Positions 23,529 through 49,115 of a stretch of 64,000 nucleotides of DNA are shown here, piece after piece. This DNA is from Oryzias latipes (lineage: Eukaryota; Chordata; Actinopteri; Beloniformes; Adrianichthyidae). The position numbers and the translations under genes are program-made. The number at the start of each line of letters is the position of its first letter. Within the stretch, counting starts at the first letter, position 1. The DNA lies in the NCBI RefSeq assembly GCF_002234675.1, contig NC_019876.2, forward strand, positions 15,002,829 through 15,066,828, written 5' to 3'. Below the pieces are notes generated by a model that had not been told where the DNA came from, made no database searches, and saw only the letters and a program-made list of their open reading frames with translations.

Positions 23529-24306
23529 CAGTGACGTGTGGTGAGGTTAATGGCTGGTGAGGCACTGACGTCATCAGTCAGATTTACAAACATATGAACC
23601 ATACTGAGTAACTTATTCACCATTTAATTGACAACAGTTAACGTGTTTTGTTTAAAATATCATTTCAACATGTTTTTTTCATATACAAACTGCAGCAGAA
23701 AAAAGCACAAACCTTATTATCATCTTACCTTTACTTGTAAAGTCCATACGCCGCTCCTTCTGAAGAAAATGACTTGCCGCTTGCTATCACTTATTCTTTT
23801 GTTTTTTAGCGTCATAATCTCAGGGCTCACCAGCGCCCCCTAACATGAGGCACGAGAACTGCTGGCCTCACCCAGCGGCCTTTTTGCCGGCGTTTAGCGC
23901 TCAGCACAAGAAACACGTCCCTTACATACAGTTATTTATAAAAACAAACACTGTACATCATATACATCTGCTAAATTATGTAAACTCAGCTCATATAGTA
24001 CAAGTGATTGAACCGACATACAGAGAGACAGCAGTACCGTCTGAGTGCATAGGTATTGCACAATCCAAGGTGAGGCTCAGCGTGCTGGTGCCTCATCGCA
24101 CGTCACTTAGTATCTGAACGGCAAATGCGGAAATTCAGCGATTTTGAAAAGAAAAAACACCCAAAAATGGTACATTTAAATGGAAAATGACTGCAAAGCA
24201 CAAATTACTGATTAAATATAATAATTGAATTTATTTTTTCTCTTATCTTCCCATAATGACAGGTGAGGCACAGCCTCACCTGCCTCTCCTGACTGCACGT
24301 CACTGG
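23529..24306. mobile_element. hAT-like element with CAGTGACGTG ends
   Basis: The left end is CAGTGACGTGTGGTGAGG. The right end reads, in reverse complement, CAGTGACGTGCAGTC followed by GGTGAGGC-rich sequence. The 0.78-kb body carries no transposase. It begins about 120 bp past the abr-like poly(A) signal. Confidence 0.55.
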
Positions 24307-24390
24307 TATAGGGCACACCTGATTATAAGAGGCACCGTCAATGAATGGTCTATTTTTGAACTTATGTTCAAAAATGTCTCTCATTGTTAA

Positions 24391-24595
24391 CCCTTGTGCT
24401 ATCCTAGGCACTTTAACATTGGGAGTTGGGTCATCTAGACCCACTAGACGGTGCGCTGAACCTTTTTTCTTCAATGATTTGTGATCTTCACTGGTGTCCA
24501 TGGATTACATGAAATCTTTCCACCTTTATCCACCTTTGTCATGGTAGGGGGAACATGTCAATGTAAGGATGGGGTCATCTAAGACAGCACAAGGG
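24391..24595. mobile_element. piggyBac-type MITE with TTAA duplication
   Basis: The 205-bp element has terminal inverted repeats beginning CCCTTGTGCTATC on the left and CCCTTGTGCTGTC on the right. It is flanked on both sides by TTAA (24387-24390 and 24596-24599), the target of piggyBac transposases. It is far too short to code for one, so it is non-autonomous. Confidence 0.75.
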
Positions 24596-24599
24596 TTAA

Positions 24600-27500
24600 A
24601 TGCAACAAAATGCCAAATAGAAACAGGAACTCGGCTGGAATATTGGTTTAGGTTGCGTATTTACACACGGGCATGGTCGATGTTTTATTTGTTCATTTTT
24701 GGGGATGTGTAATCCCATGTATTCATGTCTGTGTGCACGAGGAGGTGCCGGTCGGAGCGATGTGTGGCAGGAAGTCTTCTATAGATGCTGTGGATTTGTT
24801 CAGATATGATTATTGTGAACAGTTGCATGCATGTCAGAGAACGGTGTGTGTATGAGCATCAACGCATGTAATGGAAGTTACATATGACACCCTTTCCATG
24901 ACCTTGAGTAAAAAGAAGAGGTCAAAAACCTCAGCTTTTTGTGAGGACTTTTCAAAATAAAACACAGTACTTCTTTATTGCCGAAGATCTCTAATGTGCT
25001 GAGCGTTTCTGTTAGCTGTGGCTCATACCGGCAGAAGAAGTGGGTGCCATCCAGCGGCTAATATGCGGTTGGAGGAAAAGTTCGACGAGCACGTTGTAGA
25101 AAAAAACAAGGTCAAAGGTCAATTCTTGGAGCTTGAAATCCAATCGGTTACGGTTTCAATTCAACTAAACGGAGTTCACGGCAAAGTGTACGGCCTCATA
25201 AATGTCAGACGCTCTCACACACACACGGCCCAAGTTCGACCCGCAGATGGGAACCCCCCTCTAAGCCGCACCATCTGGGCAGGCGGAGCATTTGTTTCCT
25301 CAACCCCAAAAAAAGAAGCCCCATCACTCTTTTGATGGCTAATCCTCCTCTGAGAGTCAAACTCTGCTAATAGACCAGAAGGGTGTAGGCATAACACCCA
25401 CCCACACTCCCACAAACGAAGAAACAAATGGCAGGATCCCCCCTATTGGCCCCCCGCAGCATAAATCACCTGTCCCCCTCCAACAGGAGGCTGCCAGGGT
25501 CTGGTTCCGCTTGATGGCCACAAAGACAAAACCAGGTTCTCGTTGCAGACTACAAAGAGCCGAGGAGGGCCTGAACGCCGCAGCCGACGGCTGCTCAACA
25601 CCTGCGAGGAACTTTCCCAAACGCATGAGGAAAAGTCCTCAGACACTCACAGACATTTTTGTTTTTTTTACTGCATTTTTCTAATATCTGACAGCGTCTT
25701 CTGTGTAAGCTGCTTTTGCTATCGGGAGTTTTCTTGAATCAGAACCACAGAAGGAATCAAAATCGCAGCGCTTTGACAGTAAACAAGGAAAAAAAAAAAC
25801 TCTGCTGTTTGTCACGTGCACCAAATGAGCCAAAAAAATACTATTTACAAGTGCTTCATTTATATCACTTTAAATTTAAAAAGCAACAACCGGAGTTCAT
25901 TCATTTAAGACCTTTTTTTCCCAATGTGTTCAAACTGGAAAACCTTCTAAATGTTCTGTCTATTTAGGATTTGGGGAATAGTTTGAGGCTCTCTGAGCAG
26001 CTGCTTCCCTCCTGGGCACATACAAGTTTTGTTTTTTTTGGAGTGTCTGCGCTTGAGCTTTTTTATATTTTTTTTTGGTACAGCAACTCTTGCATTTTTA
26101 ATTAAAATTTGACAAACGTGAACAAAGCTACAACCACAACAAATATTTAGAAAACCAGTAATTATAACTCTTCACAGAAAAATGGAGATGAAAATAAAAG
26201 AATGAGTTTGGTTAAATCCATGCTTAATTCGTTTATTTAACTTTAATGTTTTTGTTTTTACAATTAAATTAAATTATAATTGTATTTGGTATGATTATGA
26301 CATAATAAAGGGAGAGATTAAAAATAAATAATAAAACATAATTATTTATGTGAACATAAAACTTCTATTTCTTTAAAATGACATTTAAGATTTCAGGTTT
26401 TTTTATTGGAATTTGTTGAAAAGGGTTTACATTACATTCTAAAGAGGGCCAAATTAAGATTAAGATTAACTTTATTAATCCTGCAGGCAAATTAAGTTGT
26501 CGTAGCAGCATATTTCAAGTTCAATATAATAAATACAAATTATAGAGGGAAAAAACTCTTACATATGTGTAAACATGTAGCAGCAGACAAATGAACCTAA
26601 TATTTGGTGAGGTGAAAACTTATGAGGGCCGACCAGCCGTAATAACATTTAATGTGAATAAACTGTTTGATGAACATTTTATTGAAAATGGGACACTTTT
26701 CATAGAACAGAAAGAAGTATAATTACATTTATTTTTCACCAAATTGAATGAATTTCATATTTGAAGACCAGAAATAAAAGAAAGAAAAAAATATTTTGTC
26801 AACATTAAATCCGGATTCATGTGAGATGTTACATTATTCACTGTTAAATGCTCAATGTAAACATCTAACCACTGTAGTTCTGATCACAGAACAAATAAAT
26901 CTGTTCTTGTCGTTTGGCCCTTTAGGCTCTGAAGGTGCAGTAGCCAGATGTTCACAACGGCTTAGAACGCAATTTAGCCAATCACAATCAAGAAATTGTA
27001 GTTCTTAGAAAGTGTGGGGGCCACTTGGTATTCATTCTGTGACAGAAGGCTACAGGTTAGTAGAAACCTGAATGAGGGCTGCATTTGGGTCACAGGCCGG
27101 ACTTTGGACATGCCAACTTTAGTCAAATGTTAAATAAACTGTTAAACTGCTGTTAAAGTTTGACTTCAATAAACTGAAATGTAACAGTTTTATTATTTTA
27201 TAACTTTGGTATTTTCTGGACTAATTAAACATATTTCGAAATTGTTTGTCGGGAATTTCTTTCCTCACAAATTTATATAGGATATTTTATATAGCTGCAG
27301 GACTTTTTACAGAAATAAACTTCAAGTTTTTGGATGAAACAGTAAAAAACAGGGCTTTATCATCTTTAAGTAAACTTATAGGAGCCACATTTACGGTGGC
27401 CCTGAAGTTCAAATCACACCACTAAAATGACTTAACGCAAATACATATAAAATCACAACGATTAAAAAAAAATGAAACAAAAAATAAATACATAAATACA

Positions 27501-28009
27501 AAATTACGTTTTAGACATAAATTTAAAAAAAAATCCAGAAACCAAAATAATTTAACAAAATAAAAAGGAAATTGTTTTAAAGACAAAATGAATTTCTAGA
27601 AATCAAAATGAAATGTTAATATTTTTAAAATAAAAGAAGAAATCGGGAAAGTTAAAAATCTCATATTTCCTACCTTTTTCGGTTCCTTATTTTGTATCAT
27701 TTTTTAAGATTTTGATTTCTGGAAAAAACAAATTTATTTACATTTTTAAATTTTTTAGTTTGTGGAATTTTGTTTCGATTTCTAAAATGTTATTTTATTT
27801 TCATTTATTATTATGATTTTAAATACGTTTTTGCATGTAGTGATTTGTTGATTTGATTTGGACCGTACATATCTGTCAGAAGTTGTCAGTAGATTTGACT
27901 AATGTTTTTTTACAGTGTAAAGCTGAAATAAAGATGTTATACGTGCAGCACATGACCATCAATCTGACCCATAATTAATAACATGTTTAACCCGTGGTAT
28001 TCACACCAG
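24600..28009. other. Intergenic, no convincing gene
   Basis: The left third has mixed composition and the rest is AT-rich. A GC-richer island at about 25430-25640 has an exon-like 3' acceptor (GTTCTCGTTGCAG at about 25543), but several frames are open on both strands and none is recognised. At 26465-26515 is a short remnant of a repeat tail (AACTTTATTAATCCTGCAGG). About 27397-27870 has weakly inverted ends and resembles 42480-42850. Confidence 0.4.
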
Positions 28010-28315
28010 AAATGAAGGGAAGGGCTTCTTCTTTTCTGCTTCTGTTTACTAGCGAATCTCCGCCACCTACAGAAATGTCAAAGTGGTGAAAATTTCATAA
28101 ATCTTGCTCCAGGCATTTTCTTTCACAGCTCTACTCCGATATGTAAAAGACTTGGTGTCTAATAATTTTGTCTCGACATAAACCACATTTATCAATTTCT
28201 TCTCCATGATCTATTTTCAAAAGGTTGGTACTTTATTGAATTCAAGGGACGCCATTTGTAAGCCACTACCAAATCCAAGTCCCTGATTGGTCAAGGTTCA
28301 ACTGGTTTAGAAACA
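28010..28315 (-). repeat. Dispersed repeat family B, inverted copy
   Basis: It matches the family B copy at 6540-7015 over CAGGCATTTTCTTTCACAGC and CTGATTGGTCAAGGTTCAAC. Confidence 0.5.
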
Positions 28316-31300
28316 AGCGTTGGCCCACAAATCACTGACTGGTGCGTCCAAAGCTGCTTCCATCTGTTCTCTGCAAGTCCCCGATTGTGCCGTGACTTGT
28401 GGGGAACGACGTTCTGCAGGTGCGGCCGTGCTTGAAACACACGAGCCGCGCTGCAGTGGTGCCCGTGTCCGTGGGTCAGCCGTGGCGCTGCTGCTCATAG
28501 CCGCACCAAGCCTGATTGGGCCTAATCTGGCGGGGAGTCGGGTTGCCGGGTTGATGGCGTGTCTGCATGGAAGGCATGCAGGCTGTGAATCACTGGGATT
28601 GACCCCCTGCCTCTCGGGTTAACAGAAGCCCTGACTGTGTCTGTGTGTGTGTGTGTGTGTGAGTTTGAACTGAAAGTAGTGAGATTTGTGAAACTTGATT
28701 GAACTTTTAGGTACAAAGCAAAGATTTAAAGTGGTTCAAGACAGAAAATAAACCTCAAAGTATAAGACAGGTGTGTAAAAGGACAGGAGTGGTGGTTTGG
28801 GGGTCGGCTTGTTGAACTTTGCCTCCGGCTGCAGAGCTGGAGGAGTCGCCTCTCGTAAAACCGTCCCCGTTCAGCCCGTAAACCTAATTCCACCCTCTCA
28901 TAGGTTCCTTCTCCTGACACCAGAGGAGCAGGGTCTCCGTTTCCCCCCATGTGCCACCAGACTAGGAGTGTCAGTTTAACATGAGGCCCAGCGAGCGTGC
29001 AGCGGCAGAGAAAGCCGCCGGCTTAAGATGTCTGTTAGTGTCTGTGTAACAGTGTGTGCTCCGGGAGTTTGGGGATCAAACCCTCATGTCGACAGAGGCA
29101 GCACCGAGGAGACGGCCGCTGACAGGTGCTTCCTGCAGCAACGCAGCAGGTGCTTTGTGCTCACACACTTACACACACACACATGCAGACACTTTAGCAC
29201 CAGGACATGATTGTGCATGTATGAACACACTTTTTCCATCCGACACAGAAGTTGGGCTCTAAAGTTAACTCTTGGCTATGAGCTGCTCTTCCTGTTTTGT
29301 GCTCAAACGGCTCTTAATCAACATTTTAGGTGCAGAACATTTCTGCATCCAGCATGGAAATGACAGCTTTTTCATTTGGATTGTTGTGTCATTTTTAGTC
29401 TGTTAAACTGTAATCATTGACATTTTACTGTTATGAAAGATAGTTAATGTTGAAAATGACAAAAATAAAAGAGAGAATCAAAAACATAAAAATATTTTAA
29501 CTCAATCTTAAATAACCCACAGGGTTTTACTTAATAAAAAATATCACGTTGATTTTATTTATTAAATTCAATTTAGTAAAAAGCTGCTTTCTTTTTTATT
29601 TATTTATGTATTTATTTATTTTTTTGCCAGCTGTTTTTTTATTTCATTATTTTCAACAATAAAAGGCATTTCAACAATTAATTAGTTCATTTATTTTATC
29701 AATCTTTTTTTGTGTGAATGAGTTTTTTTTCTTCTTTATTTTATTTTATTTTTTAAAAATGGCTATAATTTCTTTTTATTGTTTATAAAAATTGTCATAC
29801 ATTTTTTTCAATTTTTTTTTACATTATATTTATTCATTTAGTTTGTAATCAAACTTTTTAATCTTATTTTCTTCCTTCAAATGTTTTCTTTTACTTTTTC
29901 TTTAGCAGCTGGTAGTGCGTGTCCTTATTTTCAATCATTAAAAAAAAAAATCAATTTGCATAATTTTTTCTATTAATTGGGCATTTATTTTTTAAAAGAA
30001 AATTTATTTTCTATTCATTTTATTTCTATTTTGGGGTTTTTCAGGTTAAAAAATATTCCGGACACTTTTTCTGCCGCAAATGTCTTTAATCAAAACATAA
30101 AGACATTTGAGTTTCTACCAACAACTGAAATCCCATCTTCCTGCTTAAAACAGTCCTTCTAAGTGGAATTCGTTGACATGTATTTAGAGAAACCAGCGAT
30201 AAAGGTCATAAATGCAGAATTTAAACACAAAAGATTCAATGAAGAAGAACAAATTGTCTTTAACTGTCCTAAAACTTTTAAATAAAACGAGCTTTCATCA
30301 AAAAAACATGAAAAAAGGGGTCATTTTGTTTGAGCATTCCTATTTTTAAAATACAGCAGAAAAAAAGCCAAATAAAAACATAAAACAGATTTCTACAGAT
30401 GAAAGTTAACTAACAACTGGTGTCAATTTGAGAATTAAAACACAAAAAAGATTAATCACATGGAAACAAAGTTGCCACACGGCAAAATAAAATTAAAACA
30501 TTTTATTTATATTTTGCTTGAGATCTTTGATTTAACATATTTAAAAAATGTTGAGTTTAAAAAATGATTTTTATTGTGAAAAAAGCAGATTTTTTAACTT
30601 AATTTTTTTTCTTTCTTTTTAAAATTTTAAGAAAAATTCTACAACTATAACTCACATTTCTTTGTTAATAAAATTTAGGAAGTGGCATTTCAACAGCTTA
30701 TTTGCTGACTAATATGTCACATTTTCACCAGAAATGCTCTAATTGGTTACATTTCAGAACTATAAAAAAAAAATTTAAAAACTAAAATACGAGAATGCAT
30801 TTTTTTAGATCAAACTTCAAAATGTAGTTTTTCTTTTAACTTGGATTTCTAAAAAACTAAGTTTTTCGGTTAAAAAGGTTCTTATTACCACTGTTATAAT
30901 AATACCCCAATTCAGTTCTTTCTTTCTGAACAAACGCTGCACTGGTGCTAAACATGATTTGATATTTCTATATTTCTAAGATTTTTATTTTTAATTGAAA
31001 AAAACTAAAAAAAAAATTTAAAAAAATAAACTCTTACCAGATATTTTAGATTTTTTTTTAACTCGCTAATATTTTTGGGATATTTTTTCAACTCATACCA
31101 AAGTTAGATTTCTGAACTCATACCAAAGTTTTTAAGTTTTTAAGTTTTTTGGGGGGGGGGTTACTTTAGGAAAACACAAACTGAGCATCACGTCTGGGCT
31201 GAAGGAGAATGGATGTAAAAACAGTGCGGCGTGCAGGTTCAGCCGTCACTCAGCGAGTCTATTTTTCACTTTTTGTTTTCAGTCACAGGCTCCAGCTCGG

Positions 31301-31840
31301 CCAATGGCTGACGCGGGAGTCGCCAAAGCAACAGAGCCGCTGGACGAATGGTAGCGCCTCCATCTGTCTCAAAAATAAAACAAACCAAAAAAAAAAGAAA
31401 AAAAAAAGACACAGCGCCGACCATTTCCCAAGAGCCATGAGGCCATGCCTTCCAAATGGAAACCGAACCATGACGACAGGTTGGATGGATGCTTTTTAGA
31501 TCCGTTATCTGCAGGATTCCTGCACAGTTAGGAAATGGGGCTGAAGTTAGTCTCTGTCAGCTGCTCAGAGAGGGTCTAAATAAACTCTGCTTAACCAGCT
31601 CTTATAAAAGATTCAGGATAAAAATACATATAAATGCACAAAAAAGTCTCTGTTAAAGGAAGAATTTGTGTTCAAAGTCAAAACATTGATGATATTAAAC
31701 ATTTTTTGAAAGTTGTCTAAAGGATTTTTTTCTTGGACTGAACTGTATTTTATGAATTATTGCAACATAATTCAAGCAAAGACAGTTTTGCATCCATCCT
31801 TTTAAAAAAAAAGAATAAAAAGTTCAAATCTGCACATTTG
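28316..31840. other. Intergenic region with GC-rich islands
   Basis: Two GC-rich blocks (28316-28660, ending in a (TG)n run at 28637-28660, and 28780-29220) stand in AT-rich DNA of about 1.9 kb (29300-31190) that holds only homopolymer-rich sequence. A third block at 31200-31500 contains an acceptor-like tract, an ATG in good context at 31302 (frame MADAGVAKATEPLDEW then stop) and a weak donor. The islands could be promoters or conserved non-coding elements. No gene model can be supported. Confidence 0.35.
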
Positions 31841-31844
31841 TTCT

Positions 31845-32460
31845 GGTTTCACCTCAAAGTCCGATTTCAATGAAAATTGTGTTTTTGGTGGTTTTAATCT
31901 GTTAATCCTCTGGTGATAGAGGACACATATATATATATAGAGAGAGAAGCTCAAAAGTGCATTTCTGAGAATTTCATCATTCAAATTATTGTAAATCAGG
32001 AGCAGATTCAAAAAATGCCATGTGAAAAAGATGGTGTTTGTGACGTCAGGCGGGGCACGTTCTAATTCAGTCTAATTCATCCACTTATAGACAAATAGAT
32101 CTGTGTTTGTCTTTGTTTTCCTGGTCCGAGCTGGAATCTGGATCAAAACTCTATGGCTGGATGGCTCCAGCATTTCTCGCTGTTTTTGTTGCAGCGTTAA
32201 TGTTAGGTTGTTGTTGTGAGAGGCTGTAAGCTCCCAGTAGAGCGTGCAAACAGAGAGCACAGATATGGGTGATGGGAAAGGGAGGTGGGGTTGCTCCGTG
32301 CCAACAGTCCCGCCCACAACTCAAGAGGTGAATTTCTACTGATGTACTGCCGCTCTGCCGAAATTACGTCCCAGAAAACAACACTATTCTTTTATTTTTT
32401 TGGATAAAAACAGCATAATCATAACTACAAGACCACTGGGAACGCTTCTTCAAAAGAAGA
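31845..32460 (+). repeat. Dispersed repeat family A copy
   Basis: This is one of the longer copies, with GTAAATCAGGAGCAG, TGGTCCGAGCTGGAATCTGG and AAACAGAGAGCAC in the same order as at 39105-39490 and 57840-58250. Confidence 0.55.
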
Positions 32461-32699
32461 TCTGAGCGGGGCTTTAGGTGAAATAACAGATCGATTTAGA
32501 GACAAATTTGGTCAAAAAATTTTCAAAACTACTAAGGCTTTTATTTTGAACTTTCAAAAGTCATACATGTACATTTCCCAGAACTCCAGTAGTACAAGTC
32601 ACAAACTTTTATTTTAGTTGGGTTTAGCAGTTTTATGTTAAGGTCCGTGATTAATTACATGCCAGATTTATTCCTCTGGTCTCCTCAAACTGGATCTGC

Positions 32700-33235
32700 T
32701 TCTAAGCTCTTAAGCTCCGCCCTCAGTGACGCACGTTCAAGCAACCACTTCCAATCACAAGTCGATGTGAACGTGTGTAAACGCAAGTTTCAGGCTTCCG
32801 GTCCAAAACTGAACTGTGTTCATGCTTAGTTATGCAAGTTTTAGGACTGTTTTTGGCTCTACGTACAAAACGTTAATCCCTTGAACGCACGTTAAACTTT
32901 GACAAATCAGGGGCTTGGATTTGGTAGTGAGGTATGGATGGCGCCCTTTTTAATTCATGGAAGTATCGACCATTTGAAAATTTATCATGGGGAGAAATGA
33001 ATTACTATGGGTTGTCCTCGGCCGGAATTCTATGAAACCAAGTCTTTTATTTTTCGGTGAAAAGGAAACGTTTGGAACAAGATTTGCACCGCTTCGACAT
33101 TTCGCACCAAGCCTCTTCGAACTTTAATTGGCGGACATGAGCTAGCATTGGGTAGCGACAGTCCAGTGTGAACACCAGAAGCCAAATGCACGTTCAAGAA
33201 CCTGCATCACCTGCTCGGTGTGAACATAGCTTGAG
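32700..33235 (+). repeat. Dispersed repeat family B copy
   Basis: A fairly complete copy of family B. It lies immediately 3' of the netrin stop codon in netrin orientation, so the netrin 3'UTR probably runs into it. A reverse-strand AATAAA (TTTATT at 33046-33051) inside it is the first candidate netrin poly(A) signal. Confidence 0.5.
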
Positions 33236-33304
33236 TGTTTTCAGACGTGGAGAGTGAAAGTCTTGAAGTGTTTTCTTTTTTGTGGCTAAAGCGTTTTTCT
33301 TAAC

Positions 33305-46119
<12,815 letters not shown>

Positions 46120-46999
46120 GTCATCGAGCCTGGAGTGGGGGGGAGAAAAAAGATTCATTTTAGGAGAAATCTGTGAACAAAGTTATGTCATAAAAGAGAA
46201 GAAAAAACTGGAGTCAAGGAATGGAATATAAGAGAGACCACCTGCACCTTCATCAAAAACACATGATATCATCAAAAGGCTGACATGGATCCAGCTGCAC
46301 CGTACAGACTTTCCATAAACGCCAGCAAAGACCTCATCCTGTAAAAATGTAATCTCCAATATCCACTGTTTTGTCAACCACTGGTGCAAATCCACAGTAC
46401 TGACAACCTTTGAAAATGAGTTTGTCTTAAAATCTCCCAGAAGAGCAACAGGTTTGTCAACAGGACACACAAAAAAAGGCCTGACAGCTGGAGCCAAACT
46501 CGTCTCTGGACCACATTTATCACATTTAAAGACCTTTTTTTTTTCCTGTAGTTGGGCACGCATGTGTGCCGAAAGGAGGACGTGAGAAAATGTCGAGAAG
46601 GAGACGGAGATTAGCTTTCAGGATCGTTGGGAATGATTTATGCATCAAAATGCATGTTGGGCTTGATCCTCTTCCGTGCAGAAGACAAACACGGACTTGT
46701 GTGGCTCCGGAGTGTGAGCAAATCTCTTCCCGTTTCTTACAACCAGGGATGATCGTAAATTATCCTTTGACAGTGGAGAGCGTGGAGTTGGTATGTGGAC
46801 ACAATGAACAAGCTCTGTGAACACACATACGCATTTTCAAAGTCCTTCTCTGAAGCTTTCTGTTTCTTTGGCCTTGGTCTCTTGCATTTGTACAGAGGCT
46901 GACCCGTACAGGTGTTGCTGGTTTTGGGGTTGTCCGGGCCCGTGGAGGGTTGTAGACAAGTTCGGCTGCATCTTGTTATGCAGTTCCCTTGAGGCTCAT

Positions 47000-47570
47000 A
47001 CGACCACCTTGAGGGACGTCATAAAAATGGAACACACAATTGTTGTGCGTGTAGTAATTATATCATGACGTACAGATGATGATATGTCCCTTACGCCACA
47101 CTCTGGTCTACTGACCACGTGCAAATGCTGCAGGGTGTGCAGGTGATACGCAAGTCTCTGTTGGATGCTCTCACAAACTATATTTTTTTTAAAGTTTCTA
47201 ACAGGCTGAATGCAAGAGCACACAACAGGTAGGTAGTCATAGGTGCGCACCCGTTGAGCAGCATTAACAGGCCCCTTGCACAGTGACTAGGGTTTGGAGG
47301 GGTTGAAAAAATGAAAAATCAGTAAGTGCCTCTGCCTCACCTACTATGTTGCATAAGTGATTGCTACAAACTGTCACCCGCAGTTTTTTCTGAGTCAGTT
47401 TTTTGCGTGTAGAAAAAAAATGTGCATTACCATTCTATCTACGGGTTCACCGAGTGGTCTACGATTGTAAAATTTTGTGCGGGCCAACTGCGCGCTCCGT
47501 ACAGGTTTGCCCATTTTTTGCCCAAAGATGGTCCATATCCACACGTAGGGCAGTTGTGACTACGGTCTTT
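47000..47570 (-). repeat. Repeat family D, inverted copy
   Basis: It contains GTTTGCCCATTTTTTGCCCA and CACCGAGTGGTCTACGATTG, reverse complements of landmarks at 14490-14570. The 5' boundary is uncertain. Confidence 0.4.
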
Positions 47571-48559
47571 CTTGTTAAACTGCAAAGGAATCATCCTCCC
47601 TTTCCTTCGTCTTCCTTTGTCCTCTCCCTGTCCGTCTATCACCTGCCCCCTTCATTCTGGTCTAGAAATATTCTTAACTGCTCTGAGATTGATGATGTCC
47701 TAACAAGCGTTTGACACTGACAGCAAAGTCAGCAGGACTGCACAAACCAAACTTGTAAGAGGGGCCGCAGCCGGGAGCCTCTCTGGCTTCGTCATCCAGA
47801 CAACGATGGAAATTTGAGGCCTCCCCTGAGGACCACACAGCACCCGAGGGGTCCGCGCTCCGGCGCTCCCTTTGCCTCCTCGTACTTGCTGCTCCGCTCT
47901 TGACCTCCAGAAGCAATCTTGGGATGAAAGGTGCACCCGCCAAATGTTGGGGAGATGGGGCGGAAGGGAGGGGAGGCTTGGCGTTTGTGGGGTTGCTACA
48001 GAAAAGTGCAGCGATGAGTGGTCTGACTGTGACCCCTAGCCTCACCGAGCCGCATTCCTGAGGTCCAGAATGCCTCAGCCCGCCATTCCTGGCATGTTGA
48101 GACATGCCCCATGGGAATCTGAAGGCATCGATAAAAAGCAGGACTTATAAGTTGATGGAAAGAAATGATACAAATGAATAGACAATGACTTTAGCATTTT
48201 TGGCCGGAAAATACCTTTTTTTTTTAGATTTTGTGAGCCAAAGTATCCAGGTGGGACCAGATGCACTTGCTCTGGCCTTTGTCACATCACAGGACTAATT
48301 GAGCATTGGCTTTTTACAACCATGTTCAGAAATGGTGGTTTGTGTGAGACAGGCCGTAGAGGTTTTTAATGTGCCCCTTTTGGCAAAAGACAGGCTCTCC
48401 TCTCCTCCGAAACAAGATCCTAGCACTGTGGCATGAACCGGCTGGATACAGTTTCCACCACTCTTCATCTTTCACTTTTATTAAACTCCAGCAGCATTTT
48501 GGAAATCAGAGACCGTTTGCCCCCTTTTCAAAAGAATTCACTCAACACAGTTTTTGCTA

Positions 48560-49115
48560 ATCACTGTTACCATTTAGCTTCCAAAAATTTTCACTAACCC
48601 TTGTTAACATTAAAAGCTGCCAAAATCTTTTTGGCTAACCCTGTTAACATTTGGGGCGACAAACGTTTTTGCTAACACCTTTTTAACAATGATAGCTGCT
48701 GAATTCTTTTTGCTAACCCCGTTAACATTTGGGACCACAAACCTTTTTGCTAACACCTTTTAACAATGATAGCTGCCAAAAAGAATTTGGCTAAAACCTG
48801 TTAGCATTTAAAGCTCCTAAAAAATTGAGTAATGCCTGTTAGCATTTAAAGCTGCTAATGTTTTTTTTGTTTGTATTTTGCAAACAAGTGTTAGCTTTTA
48901 AAGTTGCCCAACTGTCTTTTGCCTAATGCCTCTTCATTTTTAAAGCAGACATAAAATGTTTGCTAACTCCCGTTAGCATTTAAAGCTGCCAAACATGTTT
49001 TTCGCTAAGCCTTTTTAGCATTAAAAGTAGACATAAAATAGTTTTGCTAACCATTGTTAGCATTTAAAGATGCCAAAAAATTTGCTAACCCCTGTTAGCA
49101 TTTAAAACTGGGGGA
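48560..49115. repeat. Minisatellite, about 40-bp GCTAACCCCTGTTAGC units
   Basis: About 13 diverged tandem units read TTTGCTAACCCCTGTTAGCA then TTTAAAGCTGCCAAAAA. Each unit contains the imperfect palindrome GCTAAC..GTTAGC, so single strands could fold into hairpins. It lies in the netrin 5' intron. Confidence 0.75.

Noticed and set aside
25018..25335. 105-codon + frame
   Set aside because: No recognisable domain, no splice signals or poly(A), and overlapping open frames on the other strand in a GC-rich stretch.
46120..46158. Upstream in-frame ATG at 46158 as the netrin start
   Set aside because: It lies 5' of a strong acceptor ending at 46130, so it is intronic. The ATG at 46119 is just inside the exon and precedes the signal peptide.
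47674..48105. 143-codon minus frame in the netrin 5' intron
   Set aside because: Composition follows local GC content, and there is no known relative and no exon-like borders.
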